This document shows, piece by piece, positions 9,006 through 18,335 of a DNA stretch of 64,000 nt. The stretch's first letter is position 1, and the number at the start of each line of letters is the position of its first letter. The position numbers and the translations under genes are program-made. The stretch spans positions 1-64,000 of the forward strand of contig JADGCV010000023.1 in assembly GCA_015228815.1 (NCBI GenBank), in the 5' to 3' direction. The notes below the pieces were generated by a model. It did no database searches and was not told the DNA's origin. It saw nothing but the letters and a program-made list of their open reading frames with translations. The DNA is from Magnetococcales bacterium (GTDB taxonomy: Bacteria; Pseudomonadota; Magnetococcia; Magnetococcales; UBA8363).

Positions 9006-9662
9006 ATGAAGAAATTTCTGCCACCCACATCCATGGCCTGTCTTGTCCTGGCCACAAGCCTTGGCGGCTGTCTGGCGCCACCACCGCCACCTGCGCCGGT
9101 CCCGGTCATGCCCGTGGCGGGACTTCCGGGGGCGCCGATCATGACGGAACTCCTGCCGCCGAAAATCGATGCCGAAATCGATCTGATCCGCATGAGCCAT
9201 GCCGTCACCGATGCCCTGGTCGCCGAACTGCGCAAGAATCATCCCTCCTTTCACCGCCGCAAACCGATCCTTGTCGCCAGTTTCGTCGATCGCAACAGCC
9301 TGGATTCCAGTTCGGAACTCGGATTGCTGATTTCCGACCATGTCTCCTCGCGGTTCACCCAGCAGGGCTTCCGCATCATCGAGCCCAAGCTGCGGGAAAA
9401 TCTGGCCATCCGCAAGGACAAGGGTGATTTCATCCTGTCACGCGACGTGGAAAAACTGGCCCAGGAAAACAAGGCCTATGCCGTCGTTGTCGGAACCTAT
9501 ACCGAAACACGCGATCTCCTTGATTTCACCGCCAAGCTCATCCAGATCGTCGATCGTCAAGTCCTGGCCTCGGTCGATGCCAAGATACCCCTGGGAACCA
9601 CCACCCGCGATCTGTTGTTGAATACCGGCGGTGGCACCCCCATGTCCATTGTGGAACGTTGA
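9006..9662 (+). CDS. FlgO-family outer-membrane lipoprotein (first copy)
   Basis: 218 residues with a lipoprotein signal (MKKFLPPTS...LGGC) and a Pro-rich linker after Cys. The body resembles the FlgO domain: RMSHAVTDALVAEL, a PILVASFVDRNSL strand, ISDHVSSRFTQQGF, then VVGTYTETRDLLDFTAKLI. In Vibrio, FlgO is a flagellum-linked outer-membrane protein. Here the gene stands 39 bp after pilT and before a paralogue and two more PilT-type ATPases, so I infer a pilus-related or general envelope role. It overlaps the next reading frame slightly. Confidence 0.72.
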   Translation: MKKFLPPTSMACLVLATSLGGCLAPPPPPAPVPVMPVAGLPGAPIMTELLPPKIDAEIDLIRMSHAVTDALVAELRKNHPSFHRRKPILVASFVDRNSLDSSSELGLLISDHVSSRFTQQGFRIIEPKLRENLAIRKDKGDFILSRDVEKLAQENKAYAVVVGTYTETRDLLDFTAKLIQIVDRQVLASVDAKIPLGTTTRDLLLNTGGGTPMSIVER

Positions 9663-9682
9663 CGCAAGGGGAGTGGACCTTC

Positions 9683-10249
9683 ATGTTGCGTTTCCTGTTG
9701 ACCTTTCCTCTGCTCGGCTTCGGACTCTTGACGGGGGGCTGTCTGCATGACACCGAGTCCTATCCCCTGGTGTCGCAACCCTTGACCCTCTATCAGGCCC
9801 CCGACCTGAAAATGACCGTCTACATGGCCGCCGATTCCATGATCAACGCCGTCCACGAAAAGATGCACAAGCGGGCCGCCATTCTTCCCGCCAGTTTCGT
9901 CGATGAACAGAACATGGACCAGACCACCCCTCTGGGGCGACTGCTGTCGCGACAGATGTCGGCACGGTTCACCCAGGCGGGGTATCGGATCCTCGAAGTC
10001 AAACTTAGGGATAACCTGTTGTTGCAAAAAGGAAAAGGACAATTTCTCCTTTCCGACGAGGTTGCCAAGATTCGCGACACCCACGAAGCCCACGTTGTCC
10101 TGGCCGGCAGTTATTCCGTCGCCAAGAATCGGGTCTTCGCCAATGCGCAACTGATCCGGATCGGCGATGGCGTCATCCTTGCCGCGGAAGATTTCAGCAT
10201 GCCCCTGACTCCCGATCTGCGCCGGCTCCTCCAGGTTTCGCAGTTCTGA
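9683..10249 (+). CDS. FlgO-family outer-membrane lipoprotein (second copy)
   Basis: 188 residues, lipoprotein signal ending LTGGC, and the same fold as its neighbour: ADSMINAVHEKM, AILPASFVDEQNM, LSRQMSARFTQAGY and VVLAGSYSVAKNRVFANAQLI. The two copies are clearly paralogous but diverged. The ATG at 9683 follows AAGGGGAG; an in-frame TTG at 9659 overlaps the previous gene and would disturb the signal peptide. Co-transcribed with pilT by spacing. Function inferred only from family and context. Confidence 0.72.
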   Translation: MLRFLLTFPLLGFGLLTGGCLHDTESYPLVSQPLTLYQAPDLKMTVYMAADSMINAVHEKMHKRAAILPASFVDEQNMDQTTPLGRLLSRQMSARFTQAGYRILEVKLRDNLLLQKGKGQFLLSDEVAKIRDTHEAHVVLAGSYSVAKNRVFANAQLIRIGDGVILAAEDFSMPLTPDLRRLLQVSQF

Positions 10250-10487
10250 TCGTTTGATGCAGACCTCTTTGGCCACATTTTTCCCTGCCATTCCCTTGTC
10301 ACGCCCGGGAGGAGGTTCTCCCCCCGGGTCCTTTTCACACCCACGCCCCCTTTTACACCGTGATTGATCACCAGTATCCTAAGGTCGTCGGTTCACCTGC
10401 CCACACACGCGCCATGAAACCGACACCCCATGCGTCATCATTGCCGCGCCCTAAGTCCGCAATCAATGATCCACGTCTCAAGAAAAA

Positions 10488-10640
10488 ATATTGAAGAAGA
10501 AAAGGGGTCTGTGGGATTGCCCCAAGATTTTGACTTTAAACAAAATCAAAAACTGAGGAATGAAGCTTTTTATTTAAGTTCAACAACAAAATCAAAACCC
10601 TGGGGGCAATCCCCCAGACCCCTTTTTTTTTCAATAATCC
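10488..10640. repeat. Composite inverted repeat (dispersed palindromic element)
   Basis: Two arms of about 45 bp, each reading roughly ATTGAA...AAGGGGTCTGGGGG and its complement, are inverted around about 60 bp of A/T-rich DNA. The right arm (about 10593-10640) also folds on itself (CTGGGGG-caat-CCCCCAG). The arm and its flank AATAATCC-GAACCGGGG recur at 52676-52750. The gap 10250-10688 holds only this element and no gene. It may also terminate the pilT-flgO unit. Confidence 0.7.
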
Positions 10641-10688
10641 AGAACCGGGGAAGCATCATGTTCATCTTGATCTTGAGGAGACGGGTTC

Positions 10689-11840
10689 ATGGAACGCGAT
10701 CAAGCCATTAAATTCATGTTGGACGCCTTGAAGGCGATGAAGTCCCAGGGAGGATCGGATCTGTTCATCACGGCAGGCTTTCCCCCCGCATGCAAACTCG
10801 ATGGCATCCTGACCCCCCTGACCAAACAACCCCTGGAAGCCAGGGATTCCAACATCCTGGTCCGCGCCATCATGAATGATCGCCAGATCAAGGAATTCGA
10901 CGCCACCCGGGAATGCAATTTTGCCATCGCCCCCCCAGGCATTGGCCGTTTCCGTGTCAACGCCTTCGTCCAACAGGGACTGGCAGGCATGGTCCTGCGC
11001 ACCATCACCACCGACATTCCCGATTTTCAACAACTGGGTCTGCCTCCCATACTCAAGGAAGTCATCATGGCCAAGACCGGGCTGGTCCTGGTCGTCGGCG
11101 GCACCGGATCGGGTAAATCAACCACCCTGGCGGCCATGATCGGCCTGCGCAACAAGGAAACCCATGGCCACATCATCACCATCGAAGATCCCATCGAATA
11201 CGTTCATCCGCATATCAACTGCATCATCACCCAGCGCGAAGTCGGCGTCGATACCGACTCCTGGCATGCCGCCCTGAAAAACACCCTGCGCCAAGCCCCC
11301 AACGTCATTCTGATCGGCGAAATACGCGACCAGGAAACCATGGAACACGCCATCAACTTTGCCGAAACCGGACACCTCGCCCTGTCCACCCTGCATGCCA
11401 ACAACGCCAATCAGGCCCTGGATCGCATCATCAACATGTTCCCCTCCGAAAAACGGCAGCAGCTCCTCATGGATCTGTCGCTGAACATTCGCGCCATCAT
11501 CTCGCAACGATTGTTGCGCAAAAAATCCGGGGGACGGGTCGCCGCCATCGAAATCATGCTCAACTCACCGCTCATTTCCGATCTGATTTTCAAGGGAGAG
11601 GTCGTCGGCATCAAGGAAATCATGTCCCGATCCAACGAACTGGGGATGAAAACCTTCGACCAGGCGCTGTTCGATCTGCATGAAACAGATCAGATCAGCT
11701 ATGAAGATGCCCTTCGTTCCGCCGATTCCGCCAACGAACTCAGACTCCGGATCAAACTCGAAGGAAAAGCATCAAAGAATAAAAGTCATGATTCCGGACT
11801 CGAAGGTCTTTCCCTCGTCGATAAAGAGGGCGAACACTGA
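10689..11840 (+). CDS. pilU: PilT/PilU-family twitching motility ATPase
   Basis: 383 residues, close to PilU length. N-terminal SQGGSDLFITAGFPPACKLDG resembles PilU; Walker A VVGGTGSGKSTTLAAM (GGTGSGKS rather than GPTGSGKS, as in PilU), IEDPIEYVHPHINC, Walker B APNVILIGEIRDQETM and TGHLALSTLHANNANQ. LNSPLISDLI stands where PilT has AIRNLIRE. The C-terminus extends in a charged tail. PilU assists PilT in retraction under load. Start ATG at 10689 after TTGAGGAGA. Followed 33 bp later by a third paralogue. Confidence 0.88.
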   Translation: MERDQAIKFMLDALKAMKSQGGSDLFITAGFPPACKLDGILTPLTKQPLEARDSNILVRAIMNDRQIKEFDATRECNFAIAPPGIGRFRVNAFVQQGLAGMVLRTITTDIPDFQQLGLPPILKEVIMAKTGLVLVVGGTGSGKSTTLAAMIGLRNKETHGHIITIEDPIEYVHPHINCIITQREVGVDTDSWHAALKNTLRQAPNVILIGEIRDQETMEHAINFAETGHLALSTLHANNANQALDRIINMFPSEKRQQLLMDLSLNIRAIISQRLLRKKSGGRVAAIEIMLNSPLISDLIFKGEVVGIKEIMSRSNELGMKTFDQALFDLHETDQISYEDALRSADSANELRLRIKLEGKASKNKSHDSGLEGLSLVDKEGEH

Positions 11841-11873
11841 TTCGGTCCATCAGCCAATCAGGAATCCAAAGCC

Positions 11874-12929
11874 ATGGACATCACTCCCCATCTGCACCTG
11901 ATGATACAAAAAAAAGGTTCCGATCTTTTTTTCACCCCCGGAACCACCGTCAAAATGAAACTTGACGGCCAACTGGCCGCCATCGGCAAGGAAATTCTGA
12001 CCCCCGAGGTTGTCACCGCTGCGGTCATGGGAATCATGACCGACGAGCAAAAAAAGATATTCGCCGAAAATCTGGAGGTCGATTTTGCCATCGCATTGGA
12101 CGACAAAGGGCGTTTCCGGGTCAATGCCTTTCGCCAGAAGGGTCATCCCGCCATGGTGTTGCGCCTGATCTCCGCCGAGGTCCCCAACATCGATGCGTTG
12201 CATGTTCCCGAGATTCTCAAGGAACTGATCATGCACAAGCGGGGTCTGCTCCTCATGGTCGGGGGGACCGGCTCGGGAAAGTCCACAACCCTGGCCGCCA
12301 TGCTCGACCATCGCAACGCCAATGCCGGCGGCCATATCCTGACCATCGAGGACCCCGTCGAATATGTCCACCCCCACAAACGTTCCATCGTCAACCAGCG
12401 CGAACTGGGTCCCGACACCCGATCCTATGCCAATGCCCTGAAAAGCAGCCTGCGCGAGGCTCCCGACGTCATCCTCATCGGGGAAATTCGTACCCGGGAA
12501 ACCATGGAGGCGGCCCTCGAACTCGCCGGAACCGGGCATCTGGCCATTTCCACCCTGCACGCCAACAATGCCTATCAGGCCTTGACCCGGATCATCAACA
12601 TGTTTCCCCAGAGTCACCACAAACAATTATTCATGGATCTTTCCCTGTACCTGCGGGCGATCCTGTCGCAACGACTGATCCGCTCCAGGGATGGCAAACG
12701 GCGCGCCGCCGTCGAGGTCATGGTCAATACCCCCCTGATCGCCGAAAACATTCTCAAAGGCGATATCGAAGCGGTCAAAGAGGCCCTGGAAACAGGATCG
12801 GAAAAGGGAATGCAATCCTTCGATGCCGCCCTTCTCCAGCTTTATCGCGACGAAATCGTCACCCTGGAAGAGGCCCTGGCCAACGCCGATTCCAAAGCCA
12901 ACCTTGAAGCCCGGCTGCATTTTGGATGA
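11874..12929 (+). CDS. Third PilT/PilU-family ATPase
   Basis: 351 residues, similar throughout to the preceding PilU: KKGSDLFFTPGTTVKMKLDG, Walker A VGGTGSGKSTTLAAM, IEDPVEYVHPHKRS, Walker B DVILIGEIRTRETM and TGHLAISTLHANNAYQ, then VNTPLIAENIL. All core ATPase motifs are intact, so it should be active. It arose by duplication of pilU and diverged. The final codons (EARLHFG) lie inside a 97-bp direct repeat whose second copy sits 540 bp downstream. No strong ribosome site is seen before the ATG. Confidence 0.85.
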   Translation: MDITPHLHLMIQKKGSDLFFTPGTTVKMKLDGQLAAIGKEILTPEVVTAAVMGIMTDEQKKIFAENLEVDFAIALDDKGRFRVNAFRQKGHPAMVLRLISAEVPNIDALHVPEILKELIMHKRGLLLMVGGTGSGKSTTLAAMLDHRNANAGGHILTIEDPVEYVHPHKRSIVNQRELGPDTRSYANALKSSLREAPDVILIGEIRTRETMEAALELAGTGHLAISTLHANNAYQALTRIINMFPQSHHKQLFMDLSLYLRAILSQRLIRSRDGKRRAAVEVMVNTPLIAENILKGDIEAVKEALETGSEKGMQSFDAALLQLYRDEIVTLEEALANADSKANLEARLHFG

Positions 12930-12984
12930 TCCTTCATGGAAAAACTTCCAACCGATCCAATGTATCGGAAAATCGATCCACCAT
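12888..12984. repeat. Direct duplication, copy 1
   Basis: This stretch contains the last codons and stop of the third pilT-like gene and, on the other strand, a relic of the last residues of an XRE antitoxin (DRFSDTLDRLEVFP). It is nearly identical to 13427-13521, with one 3-nt deletion and a few substitutions. Confidence 0.9.
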
Positions 12985-12986
12985 AG

Positions 12987-13376
12987 TCAATGGAAGACGG
13001 CCTGCAGGGAATCGGCTTTGAAAATCTTCCGTGCCCAGACGTTGATGTCGTCCAATTTTGCCGATTCCACATGTTTTTGAACAGATTCCGGAATCAGGCC
13101 AAAACGCTCTTGGAGCAGTTCGAGCAGCATTTCAGCCTTGCCGTCATGACGGCCTTTCTCTTCGCCCTTCCGCATTCCAATTCGTTCCACGCTTGTGATA
13201 TAAGGCATCTTTTGGTTCTCCTCGAAGTTGGATAAATTGACCCAGAATTGGTTGTCCAACTCTTCTGGCAGGTTCAGCACCCAATCATCATCGCCGACCT
13301 GTTCCGCAGCCGAACCATCTTGCAGATGGGAATCCTGGTTTTGCGACACCAACTGGCGGTCCTTCAGGGGAATCAA
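12987..13376 (-). pseudogene. Rpn/PD-(D/E)XK nuclease-transposase family, C-terminal fragment
   Basis: 129 codons open from a TTG. The part MPYITSVERIGMRKGEEKGRHDGKAEMLLELLQERFG followed by SVQKHVESA and a C-terminal ARKIFKADSLQAVF is typical of the C-terminal third of Rpn recombination-promoting nucleases, which are about 300 residues long and carry the catalytic PD-(D/E)XK core at the N-terminus. That core is absent, so this is a remnant. It lies between the two copies of the 95-bp direct repeat, so it may have arrived with the rearrangement. Confidence 0.7.
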
Positions 13377-13385
13377 CCTCGTCGC

Positions 13386-13429
13386 TCGATGGATTTGATC
13401 TCCATGAGCGACAGGTCTTTATACAGGAT
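13386..13429 (-). pseudogene. hicA toxin C-terminal scrap
   Basis: On the minus strand this reads KDLSLMEIKSIER, the same as the C-terminal segment of the intact HicA at 14811-15017 (KDLSLMEIKSIEK). About 43 bp are almost identical at DNA level to 14839-14881, with one indel. No start or N-terminal half is present. Confidence 0.75.
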
Positions 13430-13521
13430 TCCAAAGCCAACCGAAGCCCGGCTGCATTTTGGATGATCCTTCATGGAAGAACTTCCAACCGATCCAATGT
13501 ATCGGGAAATCGGTCCACCAT
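13427..13521. repeat. Direct duplication, copy 2
   Basis: Second copy of the 12888-12984 segment. It includes a stranded copy of the pilT-paralogue 3' end (GAAGCCCGGCTGCATTTT) next to the true 3' end of the higA antitoxin on the opposite strand. Confidence 0.9.
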
Positions 13522-13782
13522 CATGATCAATGCCGCTGCGGTTGGTGGTGGTTTCGTTCTGCCCTGCTCCCAATTCTTCAAGGTCGCTTCCGAAATGCGA
13601 AGCCTTCTGGCAAAAACCCCTTGCGACATTTGTCCACGCACCTTGACAATGAAAGCTGGCTCCACCTCCACCGGTGGTTTGGGTGCCACACGGTAGTGCT
13701 TCAGGGTCACCTTGCCTTTCTGAAACTCGTTAATATCGTTAATACCGTCAACCAGTTCATCGAACAGTTTGCGCCTGACCAT
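13471..13782 (-). CDS. higA: HigA-type XRE antitoxin
   Basis: 103 residues with a helix-turn-helix in the C-terminal half: MSQGVFARRLRISEATLKNWEQGRTKPPPTAAALIMMV, the standard Cro/CI pattern of HigA2/NadS antitoxins. The N-terminal part (ELVDGINDINEFQKGKVTLK) matches the usual antitoxin lead. It follows the toxin gene and overlaps it by 26 bp, the inverted toxin-first order typical of higBA. The last codons lie in copy 2 of the 95-bp repeat. Intact in length. Confidence 0.85.
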   Translation of the reverse strand: MVRRKLFDELVDGINDINEFQKGKVTLKHYRVAPKPPVEVEPAFIVKVRGQMSQGVFARRLRISEATLKNWEQGRTKPPPTAAALIMMVDRFPDTLDRLEVLP

Positions 13783-14101
13783 GGGTCCATCCCCTCACAA
13801 GCTGATTCAAAGCCTTGATTTCATCTTTGGTGAGGTCTTCAACATCACCTTTCCAGTACAAGGTAAGCAGGTAAATCTCGCATTTGGCCACGTGGTGGAA
13901 ATAAATGATCCGAAGTCCACCACGTTTGCCAGTGCTGTGTTCTTTCGATTGCCACCTGACTTTCCTGATACCACCACTCCCTGGGATTTTATCCCAAAAT
14001 TTCGGGTTTTTTATCAACTCCTGCTGCAATTCAGAAAACAAACTGTCCGTTAAATATTTTGGTAAATGGCGTGTAAATACACGAGTTTCTATAAATTCTA
14101 C
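13757..14101 (-). CDS. higB: HigB2-type RelE-superfamily toxin lacking a normal start codon
   Basis: From 14101 the reading frame gives EFIETRVFTRHLPKYL, then LQQELIKNPKFWDKIPGSGGIRKVRW and KRGGLRIIYFHHVAKCEIYLLTLYWKGD, a full HigB2/RelE toxin (an mRNA interferase family) of about 114 residues. A strong ribosome site, AAAGGAGGT, lies at 14105-14113, but the codon where Met should be is GTA (14101-14099), preceded by ATT. The only conventional start, TTG at 14041, would delete strand beta1 and helix alpha1. The gene may be silenced or start at a non-canonical codon. It overlaps higA by 26 bp. Confidence 0.72.
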   Translation of the reverse strand, partial: VEFIETRVFTRHLPKYLTDSLFSELQQELIKNPKFWDKIPGSGGIRKVRWQSKEHSTGKRGGLRIIYFHHVAKCEIYLLTLYWKGDVEDLTKDEIKALNQLVRGWTHGQAQTVR

Positions 14102-14190
14102 AATACCTCCTTTATTGAAATCAGCAAATCCGTCAAATGGACCTGGAAAATGAAATCTTTAAAAATGTACACTAACAACGTATTTGTTAT

Positions 14191-14217
14191 ATGGATCTTC
14201 ATCACGGACCATCAACT
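14191..14217 (-). pseudogene. hicB antitoxin scrap in an otherwise gene-free stretch
   Basis: 27 bp are identical to 14624-14650 inside the intact hicB and encode the LMVRDEDP segment on the minus strand. The rest of 14112-14384 shows no gene I can support. It probably derives from a second, decayed hicAB locus. Confidence 0.65.
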
Positions 14218-14384
14218 AAGAATGAACAGCGATTTCAAAGCTGGAAGAACTGTCATGATAACGATCAAGGCCAACATCCAAGTGAAATTACATTACATTC
14301 AAACCCTCATGCCAAGGAGCAGGTTGCCATCCAGATTGTCACCCTCCCGACGAAACGATTGGCCGTGACGGCATAATCGCTCAA

Positions 14385-14798
14385 CTACCGTGCATCCAGC
14401 GCCCGCCGCGCCGCATCGGCCAGGAATCCGGAGCGGCTCATCCCCAGATCCTTGGCCGCATGGTCAATCCGCATGACCAGATTTTCCGCCATGGAAAGGT
14501 TGATGCGAATCCAACGCGCCGGAATTTCCACCCGAACCAGAAAACGGGTGATTTCCGGTTCGTCGTCCGGTTCCGGCTCAGGCAACACCTCATTCAACCG
14601 ATCCAACGGGGTTGGATCCGGCAATGGATCTTCATCACGGACCATCAACTCGATATGACCGGTCAATGCCTCTTCAGCATGCATGGCCGCATCATGAATG
14701 GAGTCACCATGAGTGGTGCATCCAGGGAGGTCTGGAAAAACTACGCCGTATCCATCTCCCCCACGGTACATCACTGCTGCGTAGTGTCTTATTTCCAT
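14385..14798 (-). CDS. hicB: HicB antitoxin
   Basis: 137 residues. The N-terminal domain HYAAVMYRGGDGYGVVFPDLPGCTTHGDSIHDAAMHAEEAL is the RNase-H-like HicB fold, with the usual FPDLPGC motif. The C-terminal LSMAENLVMRIDHAAKDLGMSRSGFLADAARRAL looks like a ribbon-helix-helix DNA-binding domain, so it should autoregulate. It neutralises the upstream HicA by blocking its active site. 12 bp separate it from hicA. Intact, unlike its neighbours. Confidence 0.92.
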   Translation of the reverse strand: MEIRHYAAVMYRGGDGYGVVFPDLPGCTTHGDSIHDAAMHAEEALTGHIELMVRDEDPLPDPTPLDRLNEVLPEPEPDDEPEITRFLVRVEIPARWIRINLSMAENLVMRIDHAAKDLGMSRSGFLADAARRALDAR

Positions 14799-14810
14799 TC
14801 ATTTTTCTCC

Positions 14811-15017
14811 TTATCGAATCTTCTGGATCGCTTGCTTCTCGATGGATTTGATCTCCATGAGCGACAGATCTTTTACAGGATGCCGAACCGTCACCTTACC
14901 CGGCAAAGTCGGGTGCTTGAAATGGTGATGATCGCCACGGACCGAATCGAGCAGCCAACCCGCCTTGTTCAAGACTTCGATCACTTCCCTGCTGCTCATG
15001 CTCTTCCCCATCGCCAT
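14811..15017 (-). CDS. hicA: HicA mRNA interferase toxin
   Basis: 68 residues. SSREVIEVLNKAGWLLDSVRGDHHHFKHPTLPGKVTVRHP contains the HicA double-stranded-RNA-binding-like fold with the catalytic His in GDHHHF. It cleaves mRNA when unbound by HicB. Two ATGs (15017 and 15011) are possible; the GGGAG upstream is better spaced for 15011. The gene order toxin then antitoxin is standard for hicAB. A relic of the same C-terminus lies at 13386-13429. Confidence 0.92.
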   Translation of the reverse strand: MAMGKSMSSREVIEVLNKAGWLLDSVRGDHHHFKHPTLPGKVTVRHPVKDLSLMEIKSIEKQAIQKIR

Positions 15018-15139
15018 CCACTCCCGTTGACCACTGTTTTACGTATACGATGCGCAATATAAGATCCATCGTCAAGAGGATTTTCAAGCGTTATCTACTC
15101 AAGAAACCTTGTATCTATTGACAGGAACAACCTCATACC

Positions 15140-15177
15140 AAAAAAAAACCGGATCCCATCCTGGCGACGGGATCCGG
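15140..15177 (-). terminator. Rho-independent terminator of groESL
   Basis: On the minus strand a 9-bp stem (CCGGATCCC pairing with GGGATCCGG) around an 11-nt loop is followed by nine T residues. It lies about 30 bp after the groEL stop. Confidence 0.88.
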
Positions 15178-15208
15178 GTCGATTCAACAAAGCGGATGCG
15201 ACGCGGAT

Positions 15209-16879
<1,671 letters not shown>

Positions 16880-16912
16880 TCATGAACCGTCGCGTACAAA
16901 AGCGCACGGCGA

Positions 16913-17206
16913 TCAACCAATGATGCCCAGCACGTCCGATTCGCGCAGAATCAGGTACTCGTCGCCATCCATCTTGACTTCGGTACCACCATACTTGCCA
17001 AACAGGATCCGATCCCCCACCTTGACATCCATCGGACGAACCCGCCCCTCGTCATCCACCGCCCCCTTGCCAGCGGCGATCACCTCTCCCTGAATCGGCT
17101 TCTCCTTGGCGGTATCGGGAATGATGATCCCGCTCGCCGTCTTCTGTTCCTCTTCCACCCGCTTCACCAACAGACGATCATGCAAAGGGCGAAACTTTGT
17201 TTTCAT
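16913..17206 (-). CDS. groES: Co-chaperonin GroES (Hsp10)
   Basis: 97 residues. Heptameric lid of GroEL. Signatures: [33 protein letters not shown], with the mobile loop in the middle, then [37 protein letters not shown]. The ATG at 17206 follows GGAGAAAATG at a good distance. No CIRCE element (TTAGCACTC-N9-GAGTGCTAA) is seen upstream, so HrcA control is unlikely; a sigma-32-like promoter at 17452-17480 is the better candidate. Confidence 0.97.
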   Translation of the reverse strand: MKTKFRPLHDRLLVKRVEEEQKTASGIIIPDTAKEKPIQGEVIAAGKGAVDDEGRVRPMDVKVGDRILFGKYGGTEVKMDGDEYLILRESDVLGIIG

Positions 17207-17451
17207 GACGCATTTTCTCCTTCCCAAAGCCTTCTGACATTCAAACCGTCCCTGGACCATACCGGTCACATTCATTCTGGTTCCGGAGCATACGGTCCAA
17301 TCGATCACCTTCGCCCCATGCGACACCATGTCGCACACGGCCATCATACGCAAAAGAATAGTTGATACCCTGTTTTCCCGCCGTTGTCACACATCTTTCG
17401 TCCAGGGCCAGGCGATCGACGACATCGCCAACCGCAGCCAAGACAGGCGAA

Positions 17452-17480
17452 TAAATAGGAAGTCCCACGCCCTTTTCAAG
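17452..17480 (-). promoter_or_regulatory. Sigma-32-like heat-shock promoter for groESL
   Basis: On the minus strand CTTGAAA (17480-17474), a 14-bp spacer and CCTATTTA (17459-17452) approximate the RpoH consensus CTTGAAA-N13-15-CCCCATNT. The first half is perfect, the second partial. It would leave a 5' leader of about 240 nt before groES. The same bases also read as a weak sigma-70 promoter (TTGAAA, TATTTA). Confidence 0.45.
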
Positions 17481-17518
17481 GGGGACGCTCATTTTTTTTC
17501 CCGTCTCCCGCCGCATCC

Positions 17519-18133
17519 TCAGCGAAAAAGAGGCAACGTCGCCATCGCTGCCAACAACAGAAAAAAAATACCGGAGACCCGGTTCACCGTCCGGAGCGAA
17601 ACGCGACGCAACAGTTTCTGTCCAACGACCACCGCCAACAAGACCGATCCCCCCTCCCCCATCGTCGCCCCGATCCATACCGGTAGCGCCGGCGCCATCG
17701 CCGCCAGTCCCGCCGCGGCAATCTGGGTCTTGTCCCCAAGTTCCGCCAGGAACACCATCAGGAAGGCCATGAGAAAAATTCCCCGGCCACCGGTTGCCGT
17801 CGGCATCCCCGCCCCCTCCTCCGCCCCGGCACCGCGCAGCGCCTGAATACCAAAAAAGGCGAAAAGAACCGCCACTCCCATGGTCAACCAATCCTCCGGA
17901 ACCAGTCGGGTCAGCGCCGCGCCAAAAACCACCGCCAGGGCATTGAGCACTCCAAATGCGGCCATGGCCCCCAAAGATACCCAACCCCCATGAAAACGAG
18001 ACGCCAGGGTCATGCACACCAGTTGGGTCTTGTCTCCAAGTTCGGCCAGAAACACGATCAGAAAGGACGTACCGACCGTTGATGTCCATCCGGCCAGCGC
18101 CTCCATCGATGGGCCAGTCGCCATTTGTTCCAT
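17519..18133 (-). CDS. Gdt1/UPF0016 (TMEM165-type) cation transporter, probable Mn2+ exporter
   Basis: 204 residues with six predicted membrane helices in two homologous halves. Each half carries the family hallmark ELGDKTQ (FLAELGDKTQLV and FLAELGDKTQIA), whose acidic residues bind Mn2+ or Ca2+. Bacterial members such as MneA export manganese. The ATG at 18133 is placed 5 nt after GGAGG; ATG at 18145 and GTG at 18157 are alternatives. A palindrome covers the apparent -10 hexamer upstream. No yybP-ykoY riboswitch could be recognised, though the leader is too short to hold one. Confidence 0.88.
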   Translation of the reverse strand: MEQMATGPSMEALAGWTSTVGTSFLIVFLAELGDKTQLVCMTLASRFHGGWVSLGAMAAFGVLNALAVVFGAALTRLVPEDWLTMGVAVLFAFFGIQALRGAGAEEGAGMPTATGGRGIFLMAFLMVFLAELGDKTQIAAAGLAAMAPALPVWIGATMGEGGSVLLAVVVGQKLLRRVSLRTVNRVSGIFFLLLAAMATLPLFR

Positions 18134-18162
18134 ATCCACCTCCATGATCAAAACCACTGTCG

Positions 18163-18181
18163 ATTGTATTAATGGTACAAA
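18163..18181 (-). promoter_or_regulatory. Palindromic operator over the -10 box of the Gdt1-family gene
   Basis: ATTGTA-N7-TACAAT is a perfect 6+6 palindrome. Its minus-strand left half, TACAAT, matches the -10 consensus at five of six bases and lies about 30 bp before the start codon, which suits a repressor or metal-responsive regulator. The -35 element is weak. Confidence 0.4.
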
Positions 18182-18335
18182 TTTTGCTTGATTCTAAACA
18201 AGAATCATGGACAAGAATCATCAACAGGGAATGTCGCCATGATCCACAATGCAAACACCCTTCCTCCCCCAGCCACCGCCGGAACCCCGCGCCGCGACAT
18301 TCCGGCAGCATCGCAAAAAAGGATGATGGCCAGGA

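Noticed and set aside
7809-9341. 510-codon minus-strand ORF opposite pilT
   Set aside because: Shadow of pilT; composition rich in Gly, Asp and His, no motif.
17207-17353. CIRCE element upstream of groES
   Set aside because: No TTAGCACTC-N9-GAGTGCTAA inverted repeat was found.
18134-18335. yybP-ykoY manganese riboswitch before the Gdt1-family gene
   Set aside because: The apparent leader is about 25 nt, too short, and no aptamer sequence was recognised.
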